Both the position numbers and the translations under genes were made by a program. Shown here one piece after another: positions 9,446 through 18,169 of a stretch of 64,000 bases of DNA. The DNA is from Granulicella pectinivorans (GTDB lineage Bacteria > Acidobacteriota > Terriglobia > Terriglobales > Acidobacteriaceae). Location: NCBI RefSeq assembly GCF_900114625.1, contig NZ_FOZL01000001.1, positions 4,375,414-4,439,413 of the forward strand, read 5' to 3'. The first letter of the stretch is position 1, and the number at the start of each line of letters is the position of its first letter. Under the pieces are notes generated by a model. The model searched no databases. It saw nothing but the letters and a program-made list of their open reading frames with translations, and had not been told where the DNA came from.

Positions 9446-9976
9446 GATCGGACTCCTTAGAGAAACAGTCTGACAGCGAGAATTACCGGCCTTCCTGGAG
9501 CGGAAACGAGTGACGTTCAGCATGCACGGGCTCGTTGCCTCCCGGAAGAACGGGTGGCCCAGCGTGATTTCGGTACCGCTCTGGAGCACTTACCCCAGAA
9601 CGGGGAGGAGGGGCAGGAATCTAGGTACAAAGTATGACTTGATGACAGGACTGTCAACAGAAAATTTCTCCATTTATGGAATAATTTTCCAGATAGTTGA
9701 GAAAATCGCATGGTCGTGCTGGAAAGAGTTTTGGAGGTCTGCTTGATTTGCCTCTTCATCTCAGGGGAAGAAACGATCCCGTATATCGCTGGCAAGTCAC
9801 TGCAAATGAATGAATCGAAACTCAAAGGAATGTTGATCGAGGCATTCCATATCGAATGAGACATCGGGGCGACTGATTTTCTTTCTCGTATGGTAAATTT
9901 TCATAAGCTTTACTGTTTCCATCTCGAAAGTGTTCGAGATGGACCCCAAAATATCGAGTAAGGTTGGTTTCCCCGC
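9446..9976. other. Divergent intergenic region, TonB receptor / LacI regulator
   Basis: This 531-bp stretch has no convincing gene. The part from about 9640 to 9915 is clearly more AT-rich than its surroundings and probably contains both promoters. It holds a small palindrome with arms TGACAG/CTGTCA at 9643-9656, AT-rich half-sites of the GAAAAT/ATTTTC type, and the large palindrome at 9918-9943 listed separately. Confidence 0.6.
9918..9943. promoter_or_regulatory. Perfect palindrome, candidate LacI-family operator
   Basis: Two 11-base arms (TCCATCTCGAA and TTCGAGATGGA) are exact reverse complements around a 4-base AGTG centre. The site ends 33 bases before the LacI-type gene's ATG. LacI-family repressors bind such symmetric sites, often next to their own gene. 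As RNA on the plus strand it would also fold into a hairpin in the leader, so a terminator-like or RNA-level role is possible. There is no T-run after it. Confidence 0.55.
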
Positions 9977-11059
9977 ATGAAAGCGACACGTGCTGGCAGA
10001 AAAGGAAGTCTGGGGCTGAAAGAGATCGCGGCCGCGACCAGCGTCAGCGTGGCTACCGTGTCACGCGTGCTGAACGGAAGCAGTCGCGTCGACCCCGCGA
10101 TGCGAAAACTGGTCCTTGAGGCAGCCGCCAGGCTCGAGATCTCGCCGCAGCGCCGCAATAAGCCCGGCTCTCTGGTCTTTCTGCTCAACAACCGGTCGGC
10201 ACTCGCACCTTTTCACGCCAGCATCCTTGTGGGGGCCGAGGCCTACTGTGCAGCGCACGGCTGGGACCTTTTCTTTTTCTCGTTTCAGTACTCGCCCAAC
10301 GTCTCTTCGCGAGAGCTACATCTGCCCAAAGTCCTTCAGCGCCGCGATTCGGTACGTGGCGTTATACTCGCCGGCGATACCTCCCCAAATTTTCTCGAAC
10401 TTCTGGAGCAAAAAGAGATCAGTTATGTTGTTCTTGGCAACAATATCCTCGGCGAGGCGACGGAACTGAAGAATGATGTGGTCTTCTCGGATGAGACCCG
10501 TGGTGGCGGAGACGTCTCTCGTTACCTCATCAGCCTGGGCCACCAGCACATCTGGTTCGTTGGGAACACCCGCCTGCCGTGGTTTGCCCGCTATTACGAC
10601 GGCTATCGTCAATCGATGGAGGAGGCCGGCCTCACGCCGCGTTTCAGCAGCATCGATTCCAAGGATGACACCGAAATCGGCTACCTGGGGACGAAGTACC
10701 TGCTCTCGACCGGTGAGCCCGTTACCGCCATCTTTGCCGGGAACGACGCCACCGCATGCGGCGTGTACAAAGGGCTTCGCGAGCAAGGTTGGCGCATACC
10801 GGAGGACATTAGTGTTGCAGGATGCAACGACACGGTCGGCGGCCTGCTCTATCCCGGTCTAACAACCATTCGCGAGTTTCCCGAACAGGTGGGCAGGCAT
10901 ATGGCGGAGTTGCTTCTCGAGCGCATTGCCAACCCCAACCTCGAACCTCGCCGGCTGACGATCCCGACAGAGTTCATACGCCGGGACTCATGTGCCGCGG
11001 CGAGTGCCGCGCAGCAGAAGTTCAACGAAGCGTTACCCCCTTCTGCAATCAGCCACTAA
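9977..11059 (+). CDS. LacI-family transcriptional regulator
   Basis: A 360-aa DNA-binding repressor. The N-terminal helix-turn-helix reads LKEIAAATSVSVATVSRVLNG (about residues 14-34), the standard LacI pattern including the A-T-V-S-R-V-L-N recognition helix. A periplasmic-binding-protein-like sensor domain follows (about residues 65-340), with the usual IFAGNDATACGVYKGLREQGWRIPEDISVAG segment near 245-275. It is divergent from the glycan operon and is expected to respond to a sugar produced by that operon. An unusually long basic tract precedes the helix-turn-helix. The start is the ATG at 9977; there is only a weak AAGG upstream. Confidence 0.92.
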   Translation: MKATRAGRKGSLGLKEIAAATSVSVATVSRVLNGSSRVDPAMRKLVLEAAARLEISPQRRNKPGSLVFLLNNRSALAPFHASILVGAEAYCAAHGWDLFFFSFQYSPNVSSRELHLPKVLQRRDSVRGVILAGDTSPNFLELLEQKEISYVVLGNNILGEATELKNDVVFSDETRGGGDVSRYLISLGHQHIWFVGNTRLPWFARYYDGYRQSMEEAGLTPRFSSIDSKDDTEIGYLGTKYLLSTGEPVTAIFAGNDATACGVYKGLREQGWRIPEDISVAGCNDTVGGLLYPGLTTIREFPEQVGRHMAELLLERIANPNLEPRRLTIPTEFIRRDSCAAASAAQQKFNEALPPSAISH

Positions 11060-11181
11060 GGCGGACAATACCCTGACACGAACGATGTACCGCCAACGAG
11101 GCGCTAAAGGCTCGACGACAGGTGCCGCTATTTGGTCGGCGCTTTGCCGGAGATATCCTCCGTCGATGCCCCCTCAGCGCG

Positions 11182-11207
11182 TGCCTCCCTGAGATCGCAG
11201 GGAGGCA
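11182..11207. terminator. Hairpin between convergent genes
   Basis: Nine-base perfect arms TGCCTCCCT and AGGGAGGCA around an 8-base loop lie between the convergent LacI-type gene (ends 11059) and ctaG (ends 11216). There is no U-run on either side, so it is a possible factor-assisted or bidirectional terminator rather than a classic intrinsic one. Confidence 0.45.
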
Positions 11208-11215
11208 GTATAGAT

Positions 11216-12088
11216 CTACACGCGCCTCCCGAACAGGGACGAGTTATGGGAAGAAATCACGGAGTTGGTTGTGTGTCTCTTCGGCTCGATCAACTCATAG
11301 GCAATCAGCACGGCAGGGATGAGAAAGGCCAAGGATCCCAGAACCCACATGATGACCGCTCCCAGGATCTGGTCGTCGATCGACGTGAGATGCAATGGAT
11401 TAGGCCTTCCAGAGTAGTACGGATAGATGGGCCTACCGCAGAAGGACAGGAAGGCCGAGAGCAGGGTGTTCACGATATCGGCAGAGATGAGGTAGATCAG
11501 GATACCCCAGCTCTTGCTTCGTCGCGCAGAAGGCCAGGGCCGGAGGATGCACCACCAGAAGAGGATGGATGTGCCCAGGAAGCAGATGTGTTCGAAGTCA
11601 TGCCAGTTCTCATGCTCGAGTGCGAAGTCATAGGCGGCAGGAACGTGCCAGCCGAGGAAGGTGATGTTCATGGCGAGCCATGCAACCAGCGGCGTGACGA
11701 GCCAGTGCTCTAAACGGCGCAAGGACGCTGAACGTATGAAGGGACCGATGACTGCACGCACGACCGCGGGTAGCCCACGCAGAAGCGGGACCACCGGCCA
11801 CCCGTAGAGCAGAAGCGGTGGGACTACGGACATCAGGAGGAGATGCTCGCACATATGCGCGCTGAGCATGGCGTCGGCGAAGCCATCGAGAGGTGAACCA
11901 ATGGCAAGCCAGAGAGTTGCGAGGCCGGCGAGGAAGGATACGAGGCGCAGGCTATGGAACTGGGCGGAGCGTGTCTTTCGGATGGCGAACCAGCCCCGCA
12001 CATAGAGGATCGCCGTCACCAGGATTGTGAGGGTCAGCGAGAGAGGCAGGGACCACTCCGCGAAGATGTCTTGGGCCGCATCGGACAT
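11216..12088 (-). CDS. ctaG: Cytochrome c oxidase assembly factor CtaG (caa3 type)
   Basis: A 290-aa integral membrane protein with seven or so hydrophobic segments and the pattern of the caa3_CtaG family. GSPLDGFADAMLSAHMCEHLLLM (about residues 64-86) contains the conserved His-x(3)-His pair (AHMCEH), and a second conserved histidine segment, ITFLGWHVPAAYDFALEH, lies near 140. These proteins help insert copper into the oxidase. It is the last gene of the respiratory operon, two bases after the cytochrome b-c gene, which suggests translational coupling. The family is clear; the copper-delivery role is inherited from Bacillus and Gluconobacter relatives. Confidence 0.88.
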   Translation of the reverse strand: MSDAAQDIFAEWSLPLSLTLTILVTAILYVRGWFAIRKTRSAQFHSLRLVSFLAGLATLWLAIGSPLDGFADAMLSAHMCEHLLLMSVVPPLLLYGWPVVPLLRGLPAVVRAVIGPFIRSASLRRLEHWLVTPLVAWLAMNITFLGWHVPAAYDFALEHENWHDFEHICFLGTSILFWWCILRPWPSARRSKSWGILIYLISADIVNTLLSAFLSFCGRPIYPYYSGRPNPLHLTSIDDQILGAVIMWVLGSLAFLIPAVLIAYELIEPKRHTTNSVISSHNSSLFGRRV

Positions 12089-12090
12089 GG

Positions 12091-13602
12091 TTACGGAGCT
12101 TTCTTCTCGGGGACCTGCAGTTCACTGACGTGCGCGAGATCACGCGAAGCATCCCTCGCGGGTGCGAGGTTATCACCGCGGAGGGTCATGAGAAAGAGGA
12201 CAAGCGCCTGAGTCTCGGATGGATTGAGCGCGTTGCCATAGGCAGGCATATTGCCTCCTCCCTGCAGAACCTGACGGATGATCTGGTCCTGCGTCATGCG
12301 TGTCGCGACCTGGTCGAGAGCAGGACCGCGCTGGCCTCCCTTTCCTTCCAAAGCGTGACAGTTACGGCACTGCTTGTCCTGGAGGACCAGGGCACCTTGG
12401 ATCTCCAGCGGAGTGCGGTCGTGCAGATACTTTACCGGGACGGGGTCGGCGGTCCATGCGTCCATGATTGGGCTCCACGGAGTGTAGGTGCCGAGGCGTG
12501 TGAAGATGCCGAGGCTTACGGCAAGTACAGAGACGGTAAGGACGGCGATGGGCCGCTTGGCCCAGTGGCGCTCGCCTTCGCTCGCGAAGAGCGGCAGAAG
12601 AAGAAGCGCAGCGATGCCGAGGACGGGGACGACGAGGATGACGGGTGTCTCGATCGATGGTGGCAGGAACGCAAGAACCGCATAGATCCAGAGGAAGGGA
12701 AAGTCAGGCTTCGGCGCCGTCTGAATGATGGTTGGATCGGGTGGGCCGCCGGGACCAAAGGGGCCGAAGAAGAAGGCACAGGCCATGACGGCGAACATGA
12801 TGGCGGCGGCGAAGACCGCATCCTTCCATGCGGCGTCGGGCACGAAGGGGATCCCGGTCTTCTCGGTAAGCTCGTGGTACTCGCGCTCGTAGGTCGACTT
12901 GCTGACGATGCGCCCGGGCATGGGCCAATCGCTGACGCCGTGACGAAGGACCATCCAGACATGAACGCCGACGCCGCCGAGCAAGAGGCCGGGGATGACG
13001 AAGACGTGGAGTGTGAAGAAACGCGAGAGCGTTGCGGCACCGACGATCGGGCCGCCAAGCATGAGGTGAACCAAGGGCTCGCCGAGCAACGGTACACGGC
13101 TCATGATGGAAGCGCCGATGCCCAGGCCCCAGTAGGCGTCTTGATCGAAGCGCATGACTTGTCCGGTGAAAGCCATGCCAAGAGTAAGCAACAGGAGAAC
13201 GACGCCGACGATCCACGTGAGCTCACGCGGGAACTTGTAGGCTCCGAAGAGGAAGACCTGCGCCATGTGGATGAGCACGATGGCGATCATGAAGTCGGAG
13301 CCCCAGCCGTGGAGGGCTCGGACATACCAGCCCAGAGCGACGTTGTGGTTCAGAAACTGAAGGCTGCTCCAGGCCTCGTTCGCGGAGGGGCTGTAGATCA
13401 ATGCGAGCAGGATGCCGGTCATCACCTGCATGATGAGGAGCACGGTGGCGGCGCTGCCGAAGACATACCACCAGCTCGCGTTGTTGGCAGGGGTTGGGTG
13501 CGCGGCCGCGTCGGCCATCGGCTTGATGAGACCAAGGCGATGCTCGATCCAGTCGTAGGTTTTCAGTCCGGCGGCTAGGCCGCGCTCCTTCAGGCTTGCC
13601 AT
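12091..13602 (-). CDS. Cytochrome b fused to a C-terminal cytochrome c domain
   Basis: A 503-aa quinol:cytochrome c reductase subunit. Residues 1-230 form the four-helix cytochrome b core with heme ligands His98/His112 and His199/His214. The spacing is 13 and 14 intervening residues, the second being the b6-type spacing. Residues 260-375 correspond to the C-terminal helices. Where the Qo-site PEWY motif is expected there is PDFP (299-302) before FLWIYA. A single heme c site CRNCH (412-416) follows in a C-terminal cytochrome c domain with a GNMPAYG methionine loop. The start at 13602 (GAGGTCC upstream) overlaps the Rieske gene by 13 bp; a longer open frame upstream is antisense-like noise within the Rieske gene. 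Confidence 0.9.
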   Translation of the reverse strand: MASLKERGLAAGLKTYDWIEHRLGLIKPMADAAAHPTPANNASWWYVFGSAATVLLIMQVMTGILLALIYSPSANEAWSSLQFLNHNVALGWYVRALHGWGSDFMIAIVLIHMAQVFLFGAYKFPRELTWIVGVVLLLLTLGMAFTGQVMRFDQDAYWGLGIGASIMSRVPLLGEPLVHLMLGGPIVGAATLSRFFTLHVFVIPGLLLGGVGVHVWMVLRHGVSDWPMPGRIVSKSTYEREYHELTEKTGIPFVPDAAWKDAVFAAAIMFAVMACAFFFGPFGPGGPPDPTIIQTAPKPDFPFLWIYAVLAFLPPSIETPVILVVPVLGIAALLLLPLFASEGERHWAKRPIAVLTVSVLAVSLGIFTRLGTYTPWSPIMDAWTADPVPVKYLHDRTPLEIQGALVLQDKQCRNCHALEGKGGQRGPALDQVATRMTQDQIIRQVLQGGGNMPAYGNALNPSETQALVLFLMTLRGDNLAPARDASRDLAHVSELQVPEKKAP

Positions 13603-14213
13603 GGCTTGGACCTCGTTTCGGCAGTAGCCGGCTCGATCTGGATGAGGGGCTTGTCCTTGCAGGAGGCCTGCGTTGCAAGTGTCGGCATGTCTCCGGCGTG
13701 GATCGACAGGGAATCTCCATCGAGCTTGTACTTGTATTCGAAGAGGCCGCGCTCGGGTGGGCCGGAGGCGCGCGAGCCATCTTCGTAGTAGGCTCCACCA
13801 TGACATGGACACATAAAGAGCTTCGATTGCGCGAACCAGCGGACCGGACAGCCAAGATGAGCGCAGTTGATGGCGAAGACCTGGAACTGCTCGGCGGAGA
13901 CACGCCGGACCCAGCAAGCTACCTTGCCGGTCTCGCCATCGCCGAGGCTCCTGACGGGACTCTCGAAGTCCACGAGCTTGGTCTCACCGACGGGGAAATC
14001 CTTCGCAGAACCAAGTGTTACCCAGGCACCTGAACTTGAGCTTTTTTTCATGGCCGGCCCGAGCAGATAGCCGACGAGCGGCACGGCGAGCACGGTGCCG
14101 ACGAGAGCGTTCAGGCCTACGGCCAGTTTGAACAGGAAGGTGCGGCGGGTGTGGTCGGCTGCCTTCTGTTCTGGTGATTCTTCGATGCTGGGGCCTTGCA
14201 ATGGTTCGCTCAT
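13590..14213 (-). CDS. Rieske 2Fe-2S protein
   Basis: A 207-aa iron-sulfur subunit of the quinol oxidase/reductase complex. The two cluster-binding boxes are CAHLGC (117-122) and CPCHGG (135-140). An N-terminal RRTFLFKLAVG segment at about 23-33, followed by a hydrophobic helix, fits a Tat-type membrane anchor as in other Rieske proteins. An additional Cys (CKDKP) lies in the C-terminal tail and is not part of the standard motif. The start at 14213 is chosen for the GGAG nine bases before it. It lies 22 bp after the diheme cytochrome gene and overlaps the cytochrome b gene, which supports one complex. Confidence 0.93.
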   Translation of the reverse strand: MSEPLQGPSIEESPEQKAADHTRRTFLFKLAVGLNALVGTVLAVPLVGYLLGPAMKKSSSSGAWVTLGSAKDFPVGETKLVDFESPVRSLGDGETGKVACWVRRVSAEQFQVFAINCAHLGCPVRWFAQSKLFMCPCHGGAYYEDGSRASGPPERGLFEYKYKLDGDSLSIHAGDMPTLATQASCKDKPLIQIEPATAETRSKPWQA

Positions 14214-14235
14214 ACTTGTCTCCGCGTGCTCTGGG

Positions 14236-14952
14236 TTACTCGCTCTTCTGGTACGGCTGGCCTGGCGTGGCAATGCGATGACTGGCGATCCACGCTACGG
14301 TGTCGGTGATCTCCTGATCGGTCATCGGTCTCGCGTTGGCACCAATGAGGTCGCTACGCCAGTCGGGCATGCCTCGCTCCGATTGGCCGGCAAGGATGGC
14401 GGTGCGTAAGCTCTGATCGCTCACCAATGCGAGGTAGGCTGGGTCGACGAGCGAGCTGGTGTCCTTCGTCTTGCCTGTGGCATCGGCACCGTGGCAGCGG
14501 GCGCAGAAGACGGTGAAGGCCTTCTGACCCTGGATCGGATCGCCAGGAGCGGCACTTTGATAAGGCGGGGCTGGTGTATCGGAGTGTCCCCAGGTATCGA
14601 GCATGCCCAGCGCGAGGATGGAGATCTGTTGATCGGTCAACATGCCTCCGGCATGTTTGCCAAAGGCCGGCATCATCGTACCGGGGACTCCATCGCGTGT
14701 GACGCGCTCGATATTCTTGGGGCCTGCGATCGTAAGGTAGACAGGGTTTGCCAGCGAAATGGCCGCACCATTCTTCCCACCGCTTCCATGGCAGCCGGCG
14801 CAGTTTTGTTGATAGAGTGGCGCGAAGCGGACAAGCTGCTCGGGTCTGCCGACCTCGGGCTCAGGGCCAGGTCTGCCGGGCGCGTTCCTACAGCCCGCGC
14901 TGGCAAAAGCCACGAGACATCCAAGCGAAAGAGTGCGGAAGCGCGAGGTCAT
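14236..14952 (-). CDS. Diheme cytochrome c lipoprotein
   Basis: A 238-aa electron carrier with two class I cytochrome c domains. The heme sites are CAGCH (51-55) and CARCH (150-154); likely axial methionines are in MMPAFG and GMPDW. The N-terminus is a lipoprotein signal with the lipobox ASAGC (Cys21), so the protein should be anchored to the membrane facing the periplasm. Its gene shares an ATGA overlap with the upstream membrane protein gene. Position between oxidase and Rieske/cytochrome b genes suggests that it links the two complexes. Confidence 0.92.
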   Translation of the reverse strand: MTSRFRTLSLGCLVAFASAGCRNAPGRPGPEPEVGRPEQLVRFAPLYQQNCAGCHGSGGKNGAAISLANPVYLTIAGPKNIERVTRDGVPGTMMPAFGKHAGGMLTDQQISILALGMLDTWGHSDTPAPPYQSAAPGDPIQGQKAFTVFCARCHGADATGKTKDTSSLVDPAYLALVSDQSLRTAILAGQSERGMPDWRSDLIGANARPMTDQEITDTVAWIASHRIATPGQPYQKSE

Positions 14953-15863
14953 TGCGGGGTGTCCTTTTCGTCGACCAGTTGCACGGGGATGGGAACGAAG
15001 GCCCCCTGGTCGGATTCCACACCGGCGCGGACGGAGAAAGGAAGCGCGCGGAACTGCGGGGTGCGGATTCTGGTGTGCCGATTGACGACGTAGCCGCATA
15101 CGAGGCCGAACGCAATCTGCGAGGCGACGAACCAAAACCAGTCGATACGCGCGTTCAGGATGGGGCTCACAATTCCGAGAGCCGAGTAAATGATGCCGGT
15201 GAACAAGAGCGGCACCGTGATACCGGCGGTGACGATGGGATGCCTCGGATACATCGGCAGGATCGAGCCGTAGAGCAGGCCAACCAGCATCGAGGTAAGT
15301 CCGTGAATCATCATCGCGGCAAGGAGACCGTTGAGATGGAATTCGCTCAAGAACGCATCGCTCGCGCCCGCCCAGCTCACGAATCCGCCGGCAGCGAGCA
15401 GGTTGGCCGCGTACCAAACGCTGTGATAGCGCAGCACGCTGAAGAGTGCAGCAGGGATTGTCATGGCGATGCCCCCCGCGATGCCGCCCTTGAGCCCTGT
15501 GACGATGTGAAAGGTCTCGATGGGAAGAATTTTGCGGTGCTCCGGACTTGTTGGGAGGCGCTCCATCAGTGTGCGGCTGCTGACGATTCGTACCTCCTCC
15601 ACGTCGACAGGAATGCTTTCGTGCTGCTCCCTGGGGAGCACCTGCAGGAACCATCCGACGCTGCTCATCAGGGTAAGCAGGAGACCAAGGAGTCCCACGA
15701 CGATGTTGGTGACCATGCCCGCGCAGATGAGCGAGATGCCAAGGGCCAGCACCATGGGCCACGCCGTCGGCGAAGGAAGTTGAACAACGTCTGCGTTATG
15801 GTGTGCGTGATCGGGTTCCACAAGTTCTCCCTTCAGAGATTTGAATTTATCGGCCGAAGACAT
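14949..15863 (-). CDS. Multi-spanning membrane protein of the respiratory operon
   Basis: A 304-aa protein with about eight hydrophobic segments. The first part (residues 25-75; TAWPMVLALGISLICAGM and then GWFLQVLPREQHE) resembles the small subunit-IV-like polypeptides of some aa3/caa3 oxidases. The remaining part (from about 110) has six helices rich in Gly and Ala with no motif I recognise. The start at 15863 lies inside the end of the subunit III gene (17-bp overlap), and the stop overlaps the diheme cytochrome gene. It is therefore translationally tied to both. An accessory or structural subunit joining oxidase and reductase is a reasonable inference, not a demonstrated function. Confidence 0.75.
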   Translation of the reverse strand: MSSADKFKSLKGELVEPDHAHHNADVVQLPSPTAWPMVLALGISLICAGMVTNIVVGLLGLLLTLMSSVGWFLQVLPREQHESIPVDVEEVRIVSSRTLMERLPTSPEHRKILPIETFHIVTGLKGGIAGGIAMTIPAALFSVLRYHSVWYAANLLAAGGFVSWAGASDAFLSEFHLNGLLAAMMIHGLTSMLVGLLYGSILPMYPRHPIVTAGITVPLLFTGIIYSALGIVSPILNARIDWFWFVASQIAFGLVCGYVVNRHTRIRTPQFRALPFSVRAGVESDQGAFVPIPVQLVDEKDTPQ

Positions 15864-16446
15864 AGACCACGAGAAAGACAACGATCCATACTGCGTCGAC
15901 GAAGTGCCAGTACAGCGAAATGACCTCGAGCCGCTCCGTATGCTTGCTGCCACCCAACTGGCCGCGCAGCGAGAAGAAGAGAGCAAGTGAAAGCATGAAG
16001 AGGCCGATGATCACATGTGTCGCATGCAGCCCAACGAGCGAGTAGAAGGTTGTGCCGAAGAGATTCGTGCGGATGGTCAACCCATCGTGATAGATGAGGT
16101 GATACCACTCCATGCCGGTGCCTGCGAGGAAGATTCCACCGAGCAGGACGGTTGCGGCGAGCCAGAGCGAGCAGAGGCTACGCGCTCCCTTGTGCAGCGC
16201 ATTGACCGCAAGATGGACCGTGATACTGCTCGACAGGAGGCAGATGCTGGTGAAGATAGGTAGGCTGAGGACATCCTGCGGTGTGGGGCCGGAGAGACTC
16301 TTGCCCACGTAAAAGAGATACGCGACCACGAAGATGATGAAGATGGCCGCCTCGGCGAGGATCAGGCATGCCATTCCGACGATGCCGCGCGAGGGCAGCT
16401 TCCAAACTTCGATCTCACTTTGCGGAATGATGGCTGCTTCGTTCAT
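15847..16446 (-). CDS. ctaE: Cytochrome c oxidase subunit III
   Basis: A 199-aa inner-membrane subunit with five transmembrane helices, the short form typical of caa3/aa3 bacterial oxidases. The characteristic ending is SLYWHFVDAVWIVVFLVVYVFGR-like (W-H-F-V-D-x-V-W, about residues 177-184), and a G-x-H-x-x-H-V-I-I-G motif (LHATHVIIG) precedes it near 139. GAGGTC lies upstream of the ATG. It follows subunit I by 15 bp. Confidence 0.93.
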   Translation of the reverse strand: MNEAAIIPQSEIEVWKLPSRGIVGMACLILAEAAIFIIFVVAYLFYVGKSLSGPTPQDVLSLPIFTSICLLSSSITVHLAVNALHKGARSLCSLWLAATVLLGGIFLAGTGMEWYHLIYHDGLTIRTNLFGTTFYSLVGLHATHVIIGLFMLSLALFFSLRGQLGGSKHTERLEVISLYWHFVDAVWIVVFLVVYVFGR

Positions 16447-16461
16447 GACGCCTGACCTCTT

Positions 16462-18150
16462 CTACTCATATTGACCATCACTGTCTTCGGGATGCTTGAG
16501 ATCCCAGAGTGGCCGGCGGCTCTCGACAACGGGAATTTTGGCGAAGTTATAGGACGGCGGTGGCGAAGTCGTCGACCACTCCAGCGTCCAGGCGTCCCAT
16601 GGGTCCGGTCCGGCGATGGGGCCCTTGAAGTAGGACCACACCATGTTGTAGACGAAGACCAGTGTGCCGATGGCCTGGATAAAGCCGCCGCAGGAGATGA
16701 GCATGTTAAGCATCGTCCAGCCTCGGTCCGCCTCGTAGGTGTAGATCCTGCGCGGCATGCCGAGAATTCCGGGGATGTGCATGAGGTCAAAGGTGAGATG
16801 GAAGCCGATGAGAAAGATCCAGAAGTGCCATTTGCCGAGCTTTTCGCTCAACATGCGGCCGGTCATCTTGGGGTACCAGTAATAGAAGGCTGCAAAGAGC
16901 ATGAAAAGGATCGCACCGACCAGAACATAGTGGAAGTGCGCGACGACGAAGTACGAGTTGCCAAGCTGCCAGTCAAAGGGAGCCGCTGAGAGCATGATGC
17001 CGGTGAGCCCGGCAAGGAGGAACTGGAACAGAAAGCCGATGGCAAACATCATCGCCGTGGTGAACTGAATCTTGCCGCCCCACAGCGTAGCGAGCCAATT
17101 GAAGATCTTGATGCCGGTCGGGACGGCGATGATCATCGTCGCGAGCGTAAAGAACGTGTTCGCTCCTGCGCCCATGCCGACCGTGAACATGTGGTGGGCC
17201 CAGACGCTGAGACTGATGAAGCCGATACCCACGGAGGCCGCGACCATGGCGGCGTATCCGAAGATCGCCTTACGTGAGAAGACCGGGATGATCTCGTTGG
17301 CGAAGGCGAAGGCAGGAAGGACGAGCACATACACTTCGGGATGTCCGAAGATCCAGAAGAAGTGCATCCACAGCACCGCGGAGCCGCCGGCCTGGGTATC
17401 AAAGAAGTGAGAGCCGAGATACCGGTCAAGCATGAGCATGATCTGCGCGGCGGTGAGCGGGCTGACCGTGACGAAGACCAGCATCGAGGTGACGAGATAG
17501 AGCCACACCAGCAGAGGCATGCGGTTGAGCTTCATGCCGGGGCAACGCATGCAAATGACCGTGGAAACGATGTTGAGGGCTGTGCCGATGGTGCCGACGC
17601 CGCTCAGGAGCACGGCGAGTGTCCAATAGTCTGTGCTGTGGCCAGGCGAGAAGGCATGTGAGGTAAGTGGCGCATACGCCCACCAGCCGACATCCGGCGC
17701 ACTACCGGCACCGTACAGGCCATCCCCGCCGAGAAAGCTGAAGTAAAGCAGCGTGCCGCCGAACGAAGAGATCCAGAAGCTGAAAGCATTCAACCGCGGA
17801 AACGCCATATCGCGCGCACCGATCATCAGCGGAATCAGGTAGTTGCCGAAGCCGAAGAGAATTGGCATACCGACGAAGAAGACCATCGTCGTGCCGTGCA
17901 TTGTGAAGAGACGGTTGAAGGCCTGGGGCGACAGGAAGTGAAGATTGGGAAGGCCCAGTTGGATGCGGATCAAAATTGCTTCCGCCCCGGCCACAACCAG
18001 AAAGATGAGGGCGTAGCCGATGTACATCAGCCCGATCTTCTTGTGATCGACCGTGACCACCCAATCGTGCAGGACTTCAAGCAGAAGCTTGCGCCCGGGA
18101 GGTTGTGGAGTCAGGTCGAGCACAGCAGTCGCTGTCGTCTGGGTAGCCAT
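16462..18150 (-). CDS. ctaD: Cytochrome c oxidase subunit I (A1 type)
   Basis: A 562-aa catalytic subunit with 12 or more helices. The low-spin heme ligand lies in TMHGTTM (His85). The CuB/active-site histidines are in GHPEVY (269-274, with the cross-link partner Tyr274) and VWAHHMF (His319/320). High-spin and low-spin heme histidines are in VAHFHYVL (405, 407). The Glu in GHPEVY marks the A1 subfamily with a D-type proton channel. PTGIKIFNW (344-352) fits the K channel. The start is at 18150, 19 bp after the subunit II gene. It reduces oxygen to water and pumps protons. Confidence 0.96.
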   Translation of the reverse strand: MATQTTATAVLDLTPQPPGRKLLLEVLHDWVVTVDHKKIGLMYIGYALIFLVVAGAEAILIRIQLGLPNLHFLSPQAFNRLFTMHGTTMVFFVGMPILFGFGNYLIPLMIGARDMAFPRLNAFSFWISSFGGTLLYFSFLGGDGLYGAGSAPDVGWWAYAPLTSHAFSPGHSTDYWTLAVLLSGVGTIGTALNIVSTVICMRCPGMKLNRMPLLVWLYLVTSMLVFVTVSPLTAAQIMLMLDRYLGSHFFDTQAGGSAVLWMHFFWIFGHPEVYVLVLPAFAFANEIIPVFSRKAIFGYAAMVAASVGIGFISLSVWAHHMFTVGMGAGANTFFTLATMIIAVPTGIKIFNWLATLWGGKIQFTTAMMFAIGFLFQFLLAGLTGIMLSAAPFDWQLGNSYFVVAHFHYVLVGAILFMLFAAFYYWYPKMTGRMLSEKLGKWHFWIFLIGFHLTFDLMHIPGILGMPRRIYTYEADRGWTMLNMLISCGGFIQAIGTLVFVYNMVWSYFKGPIAGPDPWDAWTLEWSTTSPPPSYNFAKIPVVESRRPLWDLKHPEDSDGQYE

Positions 18151-18169
18151 AAGCTTCTTCCCTTCCGTC

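Noticed and set aside
9510..9864. Short frames in the receptor/LacI intergenic region
   Set aside because: No ribosome binding site and no recognisable protein. The region is AT-rich and better explained as regulatory.
12130..13578. Open frame of 482 codons on the plus strand
   Set aside because: Antisense shadow of the cytochrome b-c gene. The product is charged and repetitive, and there are no family motifs.
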